Assembly (NCBI GenBank): GCA_965267335.1
Contig: OZ253953.1
Location: 558,001 to 622,000 of the forward strand
Direction: 5' to 3'
DNA length: 64,000 bases
From: G965267335 sp965267335
Lineage (GTDB): Bacteria; Bacteroidota; Bacteroidia; Cytophagales; JAAEPT01
Shown here piece by piece: positions 27,605 to 35,082 of the stretch. The position numbers were made by a program, and so were the translations under genes. The notes under the pieces were generated by a model that saw nothing but the letters and a program-made list of their open reading frames with translations, did no database searches and was not told where the DNA came from. Position 1 is the stretch's first letter. Each line of letters starts with the position of its first letter.

Positions 27605-28786
27605 ATGAAAGATGTCTATATAGTAAAAGCATTTCGTTCAGCCGTGGGTAAAGCACCAAGGGGGAGTTTCCGGTTTTTCCGACCGGATGATCTGGGAGCT
27701 AAGGTGATTCAGCACCTGATGTCTACCGTTCCGGAACTGGATAAAGAAAGAATTGATGATGTAATAGTGGGAAATGCTACTCCTGAAGCTGAGCAAGGAT
27801 TGAACATTGGTCGAATGATTTCACTGATGGGCCTTGATACAGTCAAAGTTCCGGGAGTGACCGTTAACCGATATTGCGCATCCGGTTTGGAAACGATCGC
27901 CATTGCTGATGCTAAAATTAAAGCCGGCTATGCAGATTGTATCATTGCCGGAGGAGTTGAATGCATGAGTCCTATTCCGTTTGGGGGCTGGAAAATCGTT
28001 CCCAACTCAGAAGTAGCTGCTCACAACCCTGACTACTACTGGGGAATGGGCCTCACGGCTGAAGCGGTTGCCCGGGACTATAAAGTTTCCCGAGAAGATC
28101 AGGATGAGTTTGGTTACAACTCGCACCAAAAAGCTGCAAAAGCAATTAAAGAAGGACGCTTCAAGGATGACATCGTTCCGATAGAAGTTGAAGAAGTTTT
28201 TCTGGACCAAAATGAAAAGAGGCAAACGCGAACCTATACAGTCGACACCGATGAGGGGCCACGACCCGACACCAGTCTGGAAAGAATGGCAAAGTTGCGG
28301 CCCGTTTTCGACGCACGTGGTACAGTTACTGCCGGTAATGCGTCTCAAACTTCAGACGGAGCAGCCTTTGTATTACTGATGTCAGGTGAAATGGTGAAGG
28401 AATTAGGTCTGGAACCCATAGCCAGATTGGTGTCATATGGCGTAGCCGGTGTGGAACCAAGAATTATGGGAATCGGACCTATTGACGCGGTGCCGAAAGC
28501 ATTGAAAATGGCCGGACTAAAATTAAAAGACATTGAACAAATAGAATTAAACGAAGCCTTTGCATCGCAGTCGCTGGCTGTGATTAGGTCACTTGAACTA
28601 AATCCCGAAACCGTCAATGTAAACGGGGGAGCAATCGCACTTGGACATCCACTCGGATGTACAGGAGCAAAACTTTCTGTGCAACTTTTTAACGAAATGC
28701 GCAGGAGAAAACAAAAGTATGGCATCGTGACTATGTGTGTAGGCACAGGTCAGGGAGCTGCTGGCGTTTACGAATTACTTAAGTAG
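27605..28786 (+). CDS. fadA: Acetyl-CoA C-acyltransferase (3-ketoacyl-CoA thiolase)
   Basis: A 393-residue thiolase of standard length. The nucleophilic cysteine lies in NRYCASGLE (Cys91), the catalytic histidine in GGAIALGHPLGCTGAK, and the second cysteine in MCVGTGQGAAG (Cys378). It cleaves 3-ketoacyl-CoA with CoA to give acetyl-CoA and a shortened acyl-CoA. It lies between the fadN- and fadE-like genes and should be co-transcribed with them. Confidence 0.95.
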   Translation: MKDVYIVKAFRSAVGKAPRGSFRFFRPDDLGAKVIQHLMSTVPELDKERIDDVIVGNATPEAEQGLNIGRMISLMGLDTVKVPGVTVNRYCASGLETIAIADAKIKAGYADCIIAGGVECMSPIPFGGWKIVPNSEVAAHNPDYYWGMGLTAEAVARDYKVSREDQDEFGYNSHQKAAKAIKEGRFKDDIVPIEVEEVFLDQNEKRQTRTYTVDTDEGPRPDTSLERMAKLRPVFDARGTVTAGNASQTSDGAAFVLLMSGEMVKELGLEPIARLVSYGVAGVEPRIMGIGPIDAVPKALKMAGLKLKDIEQIELNEAFASQSLAVIRSLELNPETVNVNGGAIALGHPLGCTGAKLSVQLFNEMRRRKQKYGIVTMCVGTGQGAAGVYELLK

Positions 28787-28806
28787 AACTAAAAACATTA
28801 ACAACC

Positions 28807-30597
28807 ATGAGTGAAGCTATAAAAAACCAGGACATAAAAGGAGGTGAGTTTCTGATCAAAGAAACCGATCCACAATCCATTTTTACTCCGGAGGATTATA
28901 CAGAAGAGCAAAAGATGATGGCTCAAACCTGTAAAGATTTTATTGCTACAGAAATAACTCCAAATCTCGATCGCATCGATGCACTGGAAGAGGGACTTAT
29001 GCCAAGCCTGCTCGATAAGGCTGGTGAAATGGGTCTTTTGGCGATTTCATTGCCTGAAGAACACGGTGGATTTGGTGGTGATTTTAACACTTCGCTTCTT
29101 ACAACCGAAGTGCTGGGCGCAGGGCATTCCTTTGCGGTTGCCCTCGCTGCTCACACAGGAATTGGTACTCTTCCAATACTGTATTTCGGTAACGATGAAC
29201 AAAAAGCCAAGTATCTTCCCAAGCTAGCGACTGGTGAATGGAAAGCTAGTTATTGTCTTACAGAACCGGGTTCTGGTTCAGATGCACTAGCCGCAAAAAC
29301 CAAAGCTGTTTTGACCGATGATAAAAAGCACTACGTGCTCAACGGACAAAAAATGTGGATCACCAATGCCGGTTTTGCTCACGTGTTCATAGTATTTGCT
29401 CAAATAGACGGAGACAAATTTACCGGTTTCATAGTCGAAAGAGATTATGAAGGCTTGAGCTTTGGAAACGAAGAGCACAAGATGGGAATCAAAGGTTCCT
29501 CGACCAGACAAGTCTTCCTTTCTGATTGTAAGGTTCCTGTTGAGAATGTACTGGGTGAAATTGGTAAAGGACACGAGATTGCTTTCAATATTTTGAATGT
29601 AGGTAGAATCAAATTGGCTGGTGCGGCATTAGGGGCTGCAAAGTCAGTCATTCACCACGGAGTCAAATATGCCAATGAAAGAGTTCAGTTTAAATTACCC
29701 ATTTCAAGATTTGGAGCGATTCAACATAAATTGGCTGAGCAGGCCATTCAGGTTTATGCGATTGAGTCAGCATTGTACAGAGCAAGTAACGACATTACGG
29801 TCACCGAGCATAAATTGATGGAACAAGGAAAGTCTTACTCCGAAGCTGTGCTTGGTGCTGCAAAAGAATTTGCTATTGAATGTGCGATATTAAAAGTAGC
29901 AGGATCTGAAGTTCTCGACTTTGTGGCCGATGAAGGAGTACAGATTCTGGGAGGCTATGGTTTCTCAGCCGACTTTCCGATGGACAGAGCCTATAGAGAT
30001 TCACGAATCAACCGAATTTTCGAAGGAACCAACGAAATAAACCGAATGCTCATCCTGGATATGTACCTGAAAAGAGCAATGAAAGGTGAGTTGGATTTGA
30101 TGGGACCGGCCATGGCCATTCAAAAGGAATTAATGTCTGTACCTGACTTTGGTGACAAGCCCGAAGGAATTTTCGCAGCAGAGAAAGAAGCCATTCAGAA
30201 TATTAAGAAGGCAATTCTGATGACGGCCGGAGCATCCGCACAGAAGTTTATGCAAAAGCTATCGCATGAGCAGGAGATTCTGCTAAACCTCGCAGACATG
30301 ATCATTCAATTATACATGGTCGAGTCAGCATTACTTAGAACTGAAAAGCTGATTGCGAATGTAGGTGAGGAAAAAGCACAGTCTCAGATTGACATGACCA
30401 AAGTCTTCATTTTCGATGCGATGGATAAAATCAACAAGTCAGGTAAAGACGCGATTATTGCTTTTGCCGAAGGCGATGAGTTGAGAATGATGTTGTTGGG
30501 CTTGAAGCGATTTACAAAGATAGCCGCGTTCAACACCAAAGAAGCGAGAAGAAGAATTGCAGCCAAGTTGATTGAGGCGAATGACTTTGTTTTTTAA
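28807..30597 (+). CDS. fadE: Acyl-CoA dehydrogenase, FadE type
   Basis: A 596-residue FAD enzyme, longer than the 380-residue core family because of a C-terminal helical extension (about 420-596), as in Bacillus FadE and mitochondrial VLCAD. Motifs include YCLTEPGSGSDA (FAD/substrate contact), MWITNAGFAHVFIVFA, and QILGGYGFSADFPMDRAYRDSRINRIFEGTNEI-type sequence holding the catalytic glutamate. It catalyses the first oxidative step of beta-oxidation; electrons normally go to an electron-transfer flavoprotein, which is not in the window. Last gene of the operon; a repeat begins at its stop codon. Confidence 0.94.
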   Translation: MSEAIKNQDIKGGEFLIKETDPQSIFTPEDYTEEQKMMAQTCKDFIATEITPNLDRIDALEEGLMPSLLDKAGEMGLLAISLPEEHGGFGGDFNTSLLTTEVLGAGHSFAVALAAHTGIGTLPILYFGNDEQKAKYLPKLATGEWKASYCLTEPGSGSDALAAKTKAVLTDDKKHYVLNGQKMWITNAGFAHVFIVFAQIDGDKFTGFIVERDYEGLSFGNEEHKMGIKGSSTRQVFLSDCKVPVENVLGEIGKGHEIAFNILNVGRIKLAGAALGAAKSVIHHGVKYANERVQFKLPISRFGAIQHKLAEQAIQVYAIESALYRASNDITVTEHKLMEQGKSYSEAVLGAAKEFAIECAILKVAGSEVLDFVADEGVQILGGYGFSADFPMDRAYRDSRINRIFEGTNEINRMLILDMYLKRAMKGELDLMGPAMAIQKELMSVPDFGDKPEGIFAAEKEAIQNIKKAILMTAGASAQKFMQKLSHEQEILLNLADMIIQLYMVESALLRTEKLIANVGEEKAQSQIDMTKVFIFDAMDKINKSGKDAIIAFAEGDELRMMLLGLKRFTKIAAFNTKEARRRIAAKLIEANDFVF

Positions 30598-30887
30598 ACT
30601 AATCTGTCATTCTGAACGAAGCCACGAAGCTTGAGCGGAGTTGGCGAGAGAAGAATCTAGATTAGGCTTTTAATCGACCTATCAAAAACTAAATGGGGCT
30701 GTCTCAAAAAGGATACCGTCATTGCGAATGGAGCTTCGCGGAATGTGGCAATCTGTTGAAATTTGGAGGTTTCAATTTTTACAGATCGCTTCGTTTCCTC
30801 GCGATGACGACTTTTGAGACAGCCCCTTTTTTATGACCTATACCTGTAAGAGATTCCACTAAATCGATCCCTGCTACTTTTCAAAAA
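30596..30887. repeat. 292-bp direct repeat, left copy (contains a MITE-like element)
   Basis: This copy and the one at 32693-32984 align without gaps at an offset of 2097 bp, with about 10 mismatches by hand alignment (about 96-97% identical). Part one (30600-30664) is a REP-like imperfect palindrome of the type CTGTCATTCTGAACGAAG. Part two (30695-30826, 132 bp) has perfect 15-bp terminal inverted repeats GGGGCTGTCTCAAAA / TTTTGAGACAGCCCC and looks like a MITE. No clear target duplication flanks the MITE. The rest of the gap to 31107 is AT-rich; an 8-bp inverted repeat CAAGTTTT/AAAACTTG (31021-31028 and 31103-31110) might be an AbiEi operator. Confidence 0.85.
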
Positions 30888-31107
30888 AACCATCTTTATC
30901 TTTGGAATAGATGTGGAGTAGGACTTTAGAGCCAGGTATTGTATGTCATGTGATAAAGAAGAAACCCCTGGCATCCTGAAGTTGATACTTTACTACTAAA
31001 TCTCTTGTCCCAAATTTTAACAAGTTTTGTGAAGAACGAATAAAATCTTAGTAATAATTTGAGAATAACCCCAAATACAAGTACTTTTCTAAAAATTTTA
31101 CTAAAAC

Positions 31108-31899
31108 TTGACAGTTTCGGAATACATTAAAGAGTTACAAGCTCAAGAACAGTACTCGTTCTCGCTAGATGAAGTCAACGAAATTTCACATAACAGTGAG
31201 ACAGCTACCAAGAAAGAACTTGACCGATTGGTTGAAAAAAATGATATCATTAACTTTAGAAAGGGATTTTATCTTATTATCCCCCCAAGGTATTCCAAAC
31301 AAGGTAAAATCCCTGTACAGCTTTATATTAACAAACTATTTAAAAGTCTAAATAGAAACTATTACTTGGGTTTATACTCTGCTGCCAAGTTTCATGGGGC
31401 TAGTCATCAACAAAGTCAGCAAGAATATATCATGACTGAAAAGCCTAAGATGGGAGACATAAAAAAACCCAACTTAAATACTCGCTTTTTCACCACCTCT
31501 ACTTGGTCAAACAAAAACATACAAGAACGAAAGTCAGATGCTGGATATTTTAAGATATCAAGTCCCGCATTAACTTCTATCGACCTCATTCATCATCAGT
31601 CCAAATTGGGTGGAATTAATCGAATGCTTGCAGTACTAGAAGAACTAATAGAAGTAATTACTCTAGATGACATCAAAAAACTTTTGAGTTGGTATCCACA
31701 CAAAAGTTCGTTACAGCGGCTGGGGTTCATTTTCTCTGAGCTAGAGGCCGAAAACTATTTAACTGATTCGATTCTCAACCATTTGAAACAAGGAAAATTC
31801 TTCCCTGTACTACTCTCTCCTAAATCTGATCAAAAACCCGGAGCCGTAAATAATCCATGGAAAGTTGACACGAATATTAAACTAGAGAGTGATTTATGA
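31108..31899 (+). CDS. abiEi: AbiEi-family antitoxin (type IV toxin-antitoxin)
   Basis: A 263-residue protein. An in-frame stop lies 2 codons upstream and no ATG is available near the N-terminus, so TTG 31108 is the likely start. The N-terminal winged helix covers about 1-70 (TVSEYIKELQAQEQYSFSLDEV, RKGFYLIIPPRYSKQG), followed by the AbiEi C-terminal domain (YYLGLYSAAKFHGASHQQSQQEYIM). It should repress its own promoter and neutralise the AbiEii toxin. Stop and toxin start overlap (ATGA). The pair lies between two long direct repeats, which suggests acquisition or loss as a unit. Confidence 0.88.
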   Translation: MTVSEYIKELQAQEQYSFSLDEVNEISHNSETATKKELDRLVEKNDIINFRKGFYLIIPPRYSKQGKIPVQLYINKLFKSLNRNYYLGLYSAAKFHGASHQQSQQEYIMTEKPKMGDIKKPNLNTRFFTTSTWSNKNIQERKSDAGYFKISSPALTSIDLIHHQSKLGGINRMLAVLEELIEVITLDDIKKLLSWYPHKSSLQRLGFIFSELEAENYLTDSILNHLKQGKFFPVLLSPKSDQKPGAVNNPWKVDTNIKLESDL

Positions 31900-32687
31900 T
31901 ACCTAAGCCATACATAGCAGAATGGCAAAATCATGCTCCCTGGAAAGATTTTGGACAAGTGGAGCAAGACCTAATCATAAGTCGTGCATTAGTCGAAATA
32001 TTCTCGGATGATTTCTTACGAGAAAACCTGGCATTTCGAGGTGGTACAGCATTACATAAACTTTATCTACACCCAGCTCCTAGATATTCTGAAGACATTG
32101 ACTTGGTTCAAATCAAAGAAGGTCCTATTAAACCGATCATGCAAAGATTGGGGGAAGTGATTACTTTCTTTGAAGAAGAAAGAAGTACCAAAGTAGGAGG
32201 ACATGGAGCTAAAGCTTTTTACCGATTCACATCAGAGTACGATGAAATTCGTATGCGTCTTAAATTAGAGATCAACTGCAAAGAGCATTTTAATGTCTTG
32301 GATTGGGTAGAATTCCCCTTTCAAATAAAGAGTGAATGGTTTTCTGGAAAAGTCAATATTCGTACGTACAACATCAATGAGCTTTTAGGTACAAAACTTA
32401 GAGCATTGTACCAGAGAAGCAAAGGGCGCGATTTGTTCGACTTGGATTACGCTCGTAGAATGATGAATCTCAACACAGAGCAAATCATTGAGAGTTTTAA
32501 AAGGTATACTGAGTGCGCTACAGACAAAAAACCACCGAGTCAAAAGGAATTTTTATTAAACATCGAGGAAAAAGAAAATGACCGTGATTTTGCGGGTGAT
32601 ATGGAGGCTTTATTAAGACCAGAAATAGAATACAATCAGCAAGATGCCTTTAATTGGTTGAAAAGTGAAGTAATAGGAAAAATGTAA
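31896..32687 (+). CDS. abiEii: AbiEii/AbiGii-family nucleotidyltransferase toxin
   Basis: A 263-residue protein. The nucleotidyltransferase motif is intact: FRGGTALHKLYL (Gly49-Gly50-Thr51) and YSEDIDLV with Asp67 and Asp69 as metal ligands. The later conserved block is GTKLRALYQRSKGRDLFDLDYAR. Characterised relatives add nucleotides to tRNA acceptor ends or otherwise block growth, and protect against phage by abortive infection. It is translationally coupled to the antitoxin. The right copy of the 292-bp repeat starts 5 bp after its stop. Confidence 0.92.
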   Translation: MIPKPYIAEWQNHAPWKDFGQVEQDLIISRALVEIFSDDFLRENLAFRGGTALHKLYLHPAPRYSEDIDLVQIKEGPIKPIMQRLGEVITFFEEERSTKVGGHGAKAFYRFTSEYDEIRMRLKLEINCKEHFNVLDWVEFPFQIKSEWFSGKVNIRTYNINELLGTKLRALYQRSKGRDLFDLDYARRMMNLNTEQIIESFKRYTECATDKKPPSQKEFLLNIEEKENDRDFAGDMEALLRPEIEYNQQDAFNWLKSEVIGKM

Positions 32688-32692
32688 AGCAC

Positions 32693-32984
32693 AAACTAAT
32701 CTGTCATTCTGAACGAAGCTACGTAGCTTGAGCGGAGTTGGCGAGAGAAGAATCTAGATTAGGCTTTTAATCGACTTATCAGAAACTAAATGGGGCTGTC
32801 TCAAAAAGGATACCGTCATTGCGAATGGAGCTTCGCGGAATGTGGCAATCTGTTGAAATTTGGAGGTTTCAATTTTTACAGATCGCTTCGTTTCCTCGCG
32901 ATGACGACTTTTGAGACAGCCCCTTTTTTGTGACTTGTCCTTATAAGAGATTCCACTAAATCGATCCCTGCTACTTTTCAAAAA
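32693..32984. repeat. 292-bp direct repeat, right copy (contains a MITE-like element)
   Basis: Second copy of the repeat described at 30596-30887. The inner 132-bp element with GGGGCTGTCTCAAAA termini is at 32792-32923. Together the two copies bracket exactly the AbiEi/AbiEii pair and its upstream region. Recombination between the copies would delete 2097 bp and leave one repeat. Confidence 0.85.
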
Positions 32985-33035
32985 GTAAAGATGGCTTATC
33001 TTTACCCTGTACATAAGGTGGATATGTGGAATGGT

Positions 33036-33061
33036 TCCATATAGCCAGACGTTGATAAATA
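33036..33061 (+). repeat. attC-like junction 1 (right half)
   Basis: TATAGCCAGACGTTGATAAATA ends a weak palindrome (ATATGTGGAA/TTCCATAT upstream). The right-half pattern TAGC-[CG][AG]G-n-CGTT is shared with the junctions at 33391-33403 and 34837-34849. The 11 bases from GTT (33051-33061) recur in complement as TATTTATCAAC at 33129-33139, where the next palindrome begins. Confidence 0.45.
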
Positions 33062-33128
33062 TTCTCCCTCCGGTCGAACAAAATCCTTCCGTGCGTCTGC
33101 TCCGCATACACACTCCCAGTATTTTGAC

Positions 33129-33409
33129 TATTTATCAACGACCCGCTAAACCAAATTGAGCATCCTACCCCAAATCAACTATCGACCGTCAGTCGGCTTC
33201 GAGCAAAACATTCATCAACATGAGCTAAACTCAATTTGATTCGGTATTTCGAGCTCCCAAAATTAAGAAAGTGTTTTACGTACGGTGTGATACACCTACT
33301 CTCAAATCAAAACCAACATCTATATCGAAACAGCTATGTTGGTTTTGATTAAACACTTTCTTAATTTCTGCTCTCAACACCGAACTGCGTTTAGCGGGTC
33401 GTTGTGTGC
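33129..33409 (+). repeat. attC-like site 2, long nested palindrome
   Basis: The outer arms are CAACGACCCGCTAAAC (33136-33151) and GTTTAGCGGGTCGTTG (33389-33404), a perfect 16-bp inverted repeat. Inside are CAAATTGAG/CTCAATTTG (33152-33160, 33230-33238), AATTAAGAAAGTGTTT/AAACACTTTCTTAATT (33261-33276, 33351-33366), GGTGT/ACACC (33284-33296) and AATCAAAACCAACAT/ATGTTGGTTTTGATT (33305-33319, 33336-33350). The site ends in GTTGTGTGC (33401-33409), which recurs in complement as GCACACAAC at 34783, after the 442-residue gene. No ORF is supported between 32985 and 33420. Confidence 0.5.
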
Positions 33410-33420
33410 AATAGAAAAAA

Positions 33421-34749
33421 ATGAGAATAATACTCGCAATAATAAGTTTCGTTGCTCTAATAGGAGCAATAATTTGGTGGATTACAACTCCTGATTGGGA
33501 GCCCGCAGTTACATCAATTGGTTTGTTTGGGGCACTACTTGCGCAAATATTCTCAAGTGATGAAATAAAATCAAAGCTCAAGCTTGTTCAAAAGTCCGGG
33601 AAAGAATCTCACAATTACCAATCAGCAGGAAATCAGATAATAACAGACAATAAAAAAGTCCAAAAAGGCGGTAAAGATTCTCAGTTAATGCAAGCCGATA
33701 AAATGACCGTTCATATTGGTATTGATGAGAAAAGAGCTCGAGAAATTTACCAAGAAATGAATTTGCAATTAAGAAAGGACTACTCACAAGAAGCTTTGGA
33801 CATTGCCAACTCGAGAGTAACAGAGTTTGAAAATAGCCTGATGCCCAAAATGGAAGAAGTAGAGGGAGCACTAGAAGCATTTGCAGACCCTAGTTTTCAG
33901 TTATTATTAGTTGAAGCACAAAAAACTGCTGCTGCCACAGAAAGACCGGCAGATTACGACCTGTTATCGGAATTATTGATTCATAGATTTCAGAAAGGTG
34001 GAAACCGCATAAGTAGGGCAGGAATCAGCCGTGCAGTTGAGATAGTTGATAAAATTTCCGATGATTCTCTACTTGGTTTAACTGTTTCACATGCAGTATC
34101 AACATTTTTTCCAGTAAGCGGAGACATATACCAAGGACTTGATGTATTAAATGACCTATTTGGAAAATTATTTTACGGGACTCTTCCAGTTGGGAACGGT
34201 TGGCTCGACCATCTTGATATATTAGATGCAGCCCGTTTGAGTTCATTCGGTAATTTAAAAACAGTACAACAATATTATCCAGAAAGATTAGCTGGTTACA
34301 TTGATGTCGGGATTGAAAAGGAATCAGAAAATTTCAACAAAGCGGTTGAAATACTGAATAATTCTAACTTGCCTCAAAATCTATTAACTAACCATCCATT
34401 TAGCGAGAATTTTGTAAGGATAAATGTTCCAAATAAACAACAAATAAGTTCCCTCAACTTGCAGCATCAAGTAACACATAATGGTAACACTATGCTAATA
34501 CCAGTACCATTAACCGAAGAACAAGTAAACGCTATTAATTCTGTTTATGACCTGTACAAGCAAGATGGAACAATGAAAAATGAGAACATCAAAAAATTTA
34601 TGGAAGAGTGGGACAAGAGACCACACTTGAAAATCCTTAGAGAATGGTGGGACAATATTGGTACTAGTTTTCAAATAACATCAGTTGGTAAAGTTCTGGC
34701 ACACTCTAATGCACAAAGGTGTGATAAGAAATTACCTCCGCTTGACTAG
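33421..34749 (+). CDS. Membrane-anchored protein of unknown function, possibly LPO_1073/Vpar_1526-like; cargo of an attC-like cassette
   Basis: A 442-residue protein. An N-terminal hydrophobic region (about 3-45) could hold two short membrane segments. Next come two repeats, KSGKESHNYQSAGNQ and KGGKDSQLMQADKM, then a helical motif HIGIDEKRAREIYQEM with EALDIANSRVTEFE. I believe this matches a family sometimes named LPO_1073/Vpar_1526, but I cannot verify that. The rest is helical without known catalytic motifs. The ATG lies 11 bp after GTTGTGTGC and the stop is 33 bp before GCACACAAC, exactly where a single-gene integron-type cassette would place its ORF. A defence role is possible but not shown. 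Confidence 0.75.
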   Translation: MRIILAIISFVALIGAIIWWITTPDWEPAVTSIGLFGALLAQIFSSDEIKSKLKLVQKSGKESHNYQSAGNQIITDNKKVQKGGKDSQLMQADKMTVHIGIDEKRAREIYQEMNLQLRKDYSQEALDIANSRVTEFENSLMPKMEEVEGALEAFADPSFQLLLVEAQKTAAATERPADYDLLSELLIHRFQKGGNRISRAGISRAVEIVDKISDDSLLGLTVSHAVSTFFPVSGDIYQGLDVLNDLFGKLFYGTLPVGNGWLDHLDILDAARLSSFGNLKTVQQYYPERLAGYIDVGIEKESENFNKAVEILNNSNLPQNLLTNHPFSENFVRINVPNKQQISSLNLQHQVTHNGNTMLIPVPLTEEQVNAINSVYDLYKQDGTMKNENIKKFMEEWDKRPHLKILREWWDNIGTSFQITSVGKVLAHSNAQRCDKKLPPLD

Positions 34750-34782
34750 ATAAACAAAATGGCAAAATATAAATTAACTAAA

Positions 34783-34855
34783 GCACACAACAATGGCTAA
34801 AAAATCATAGCCGCCCTGCGGGACGGCAACGCTTTTTAGCCGGGACGTTACAAGC
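34783..34855 (+). repeat. attC-like site 3
   Basis: A 73-nt palindrome. GCACACAAC (34783-34791) is followed by GGCTAAAAA (34795-34803), which pairs with TTTTTAGCC (34833-34841). The loop has a stem GCCGCCC/GGGaCGGC (34810-34827), and the right side continues GGGACGTTACAAGC. Unpaired 3-nt and 5-nt spacers separate inner and outer arms, as in attC sites. GCACACAAC is the exact complement of the start of the same cassette (33401-33409), not of its own right end, which is the diagnostic pattern for cassettes joined by recombination at GTT. Confidence 0.5.
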
Positions 34856-34860
34856 AACTT

Positions 34861-35019
34861 AAAAAGACGACAATCCGAACATTAACTACAATACTTTTAC
34901 TGACAATCTTATTAGGTTGCTCTGACAGACAAACAAAAAATCAAGAAGTGGTTTCTGATGACTCACCTAGCACAAGCCTGACATCCTACGGAAGGCAGGC
35001 AAGTTTAGCGTTTGCGTAA
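34861..35019 (+). pseudogene. Remnant of a small lipoprotein gene without a start codon
   Basis: The frame reads KKTTIRTLTTILLLTILLGCSD and then about 30 polar residues before a stop at 35017-35019. This is a clear lipoprotein signal peptide with lipobox LLGC, but no ATG, GTG or TTG exists between it and the in-frame stop at 34837-34839. It begins directly after the third attC-like junction. The 3' part is replaced by a REP-like hairpin (about 34971-35030, GCCTG/CAGGC). The remaining bases to 35082 hold nothing recognisable. Confidence 0.55.
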
Positions 35020-35082
35020 CTTGTGATAATTAATACTACACCTACAGGTTTTGTCATCGAGAATTCTTCTTACATATAGGCT

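Noticed and set aside
30695..30826. Rho-independent terminator of the fad operon
   Set aside because: The 15-bp ends are 100 bp apart and the whole 132-bp unit is copied at 32792, which fits a mobile element better than a terminator, although it may terminate transcription too.
32754..33113. Minus-strand 119-codon ORF in the repeat region
   Set aside because: It runs across the MITE-like repeat and the cassette junction and has no recognisable protein features.
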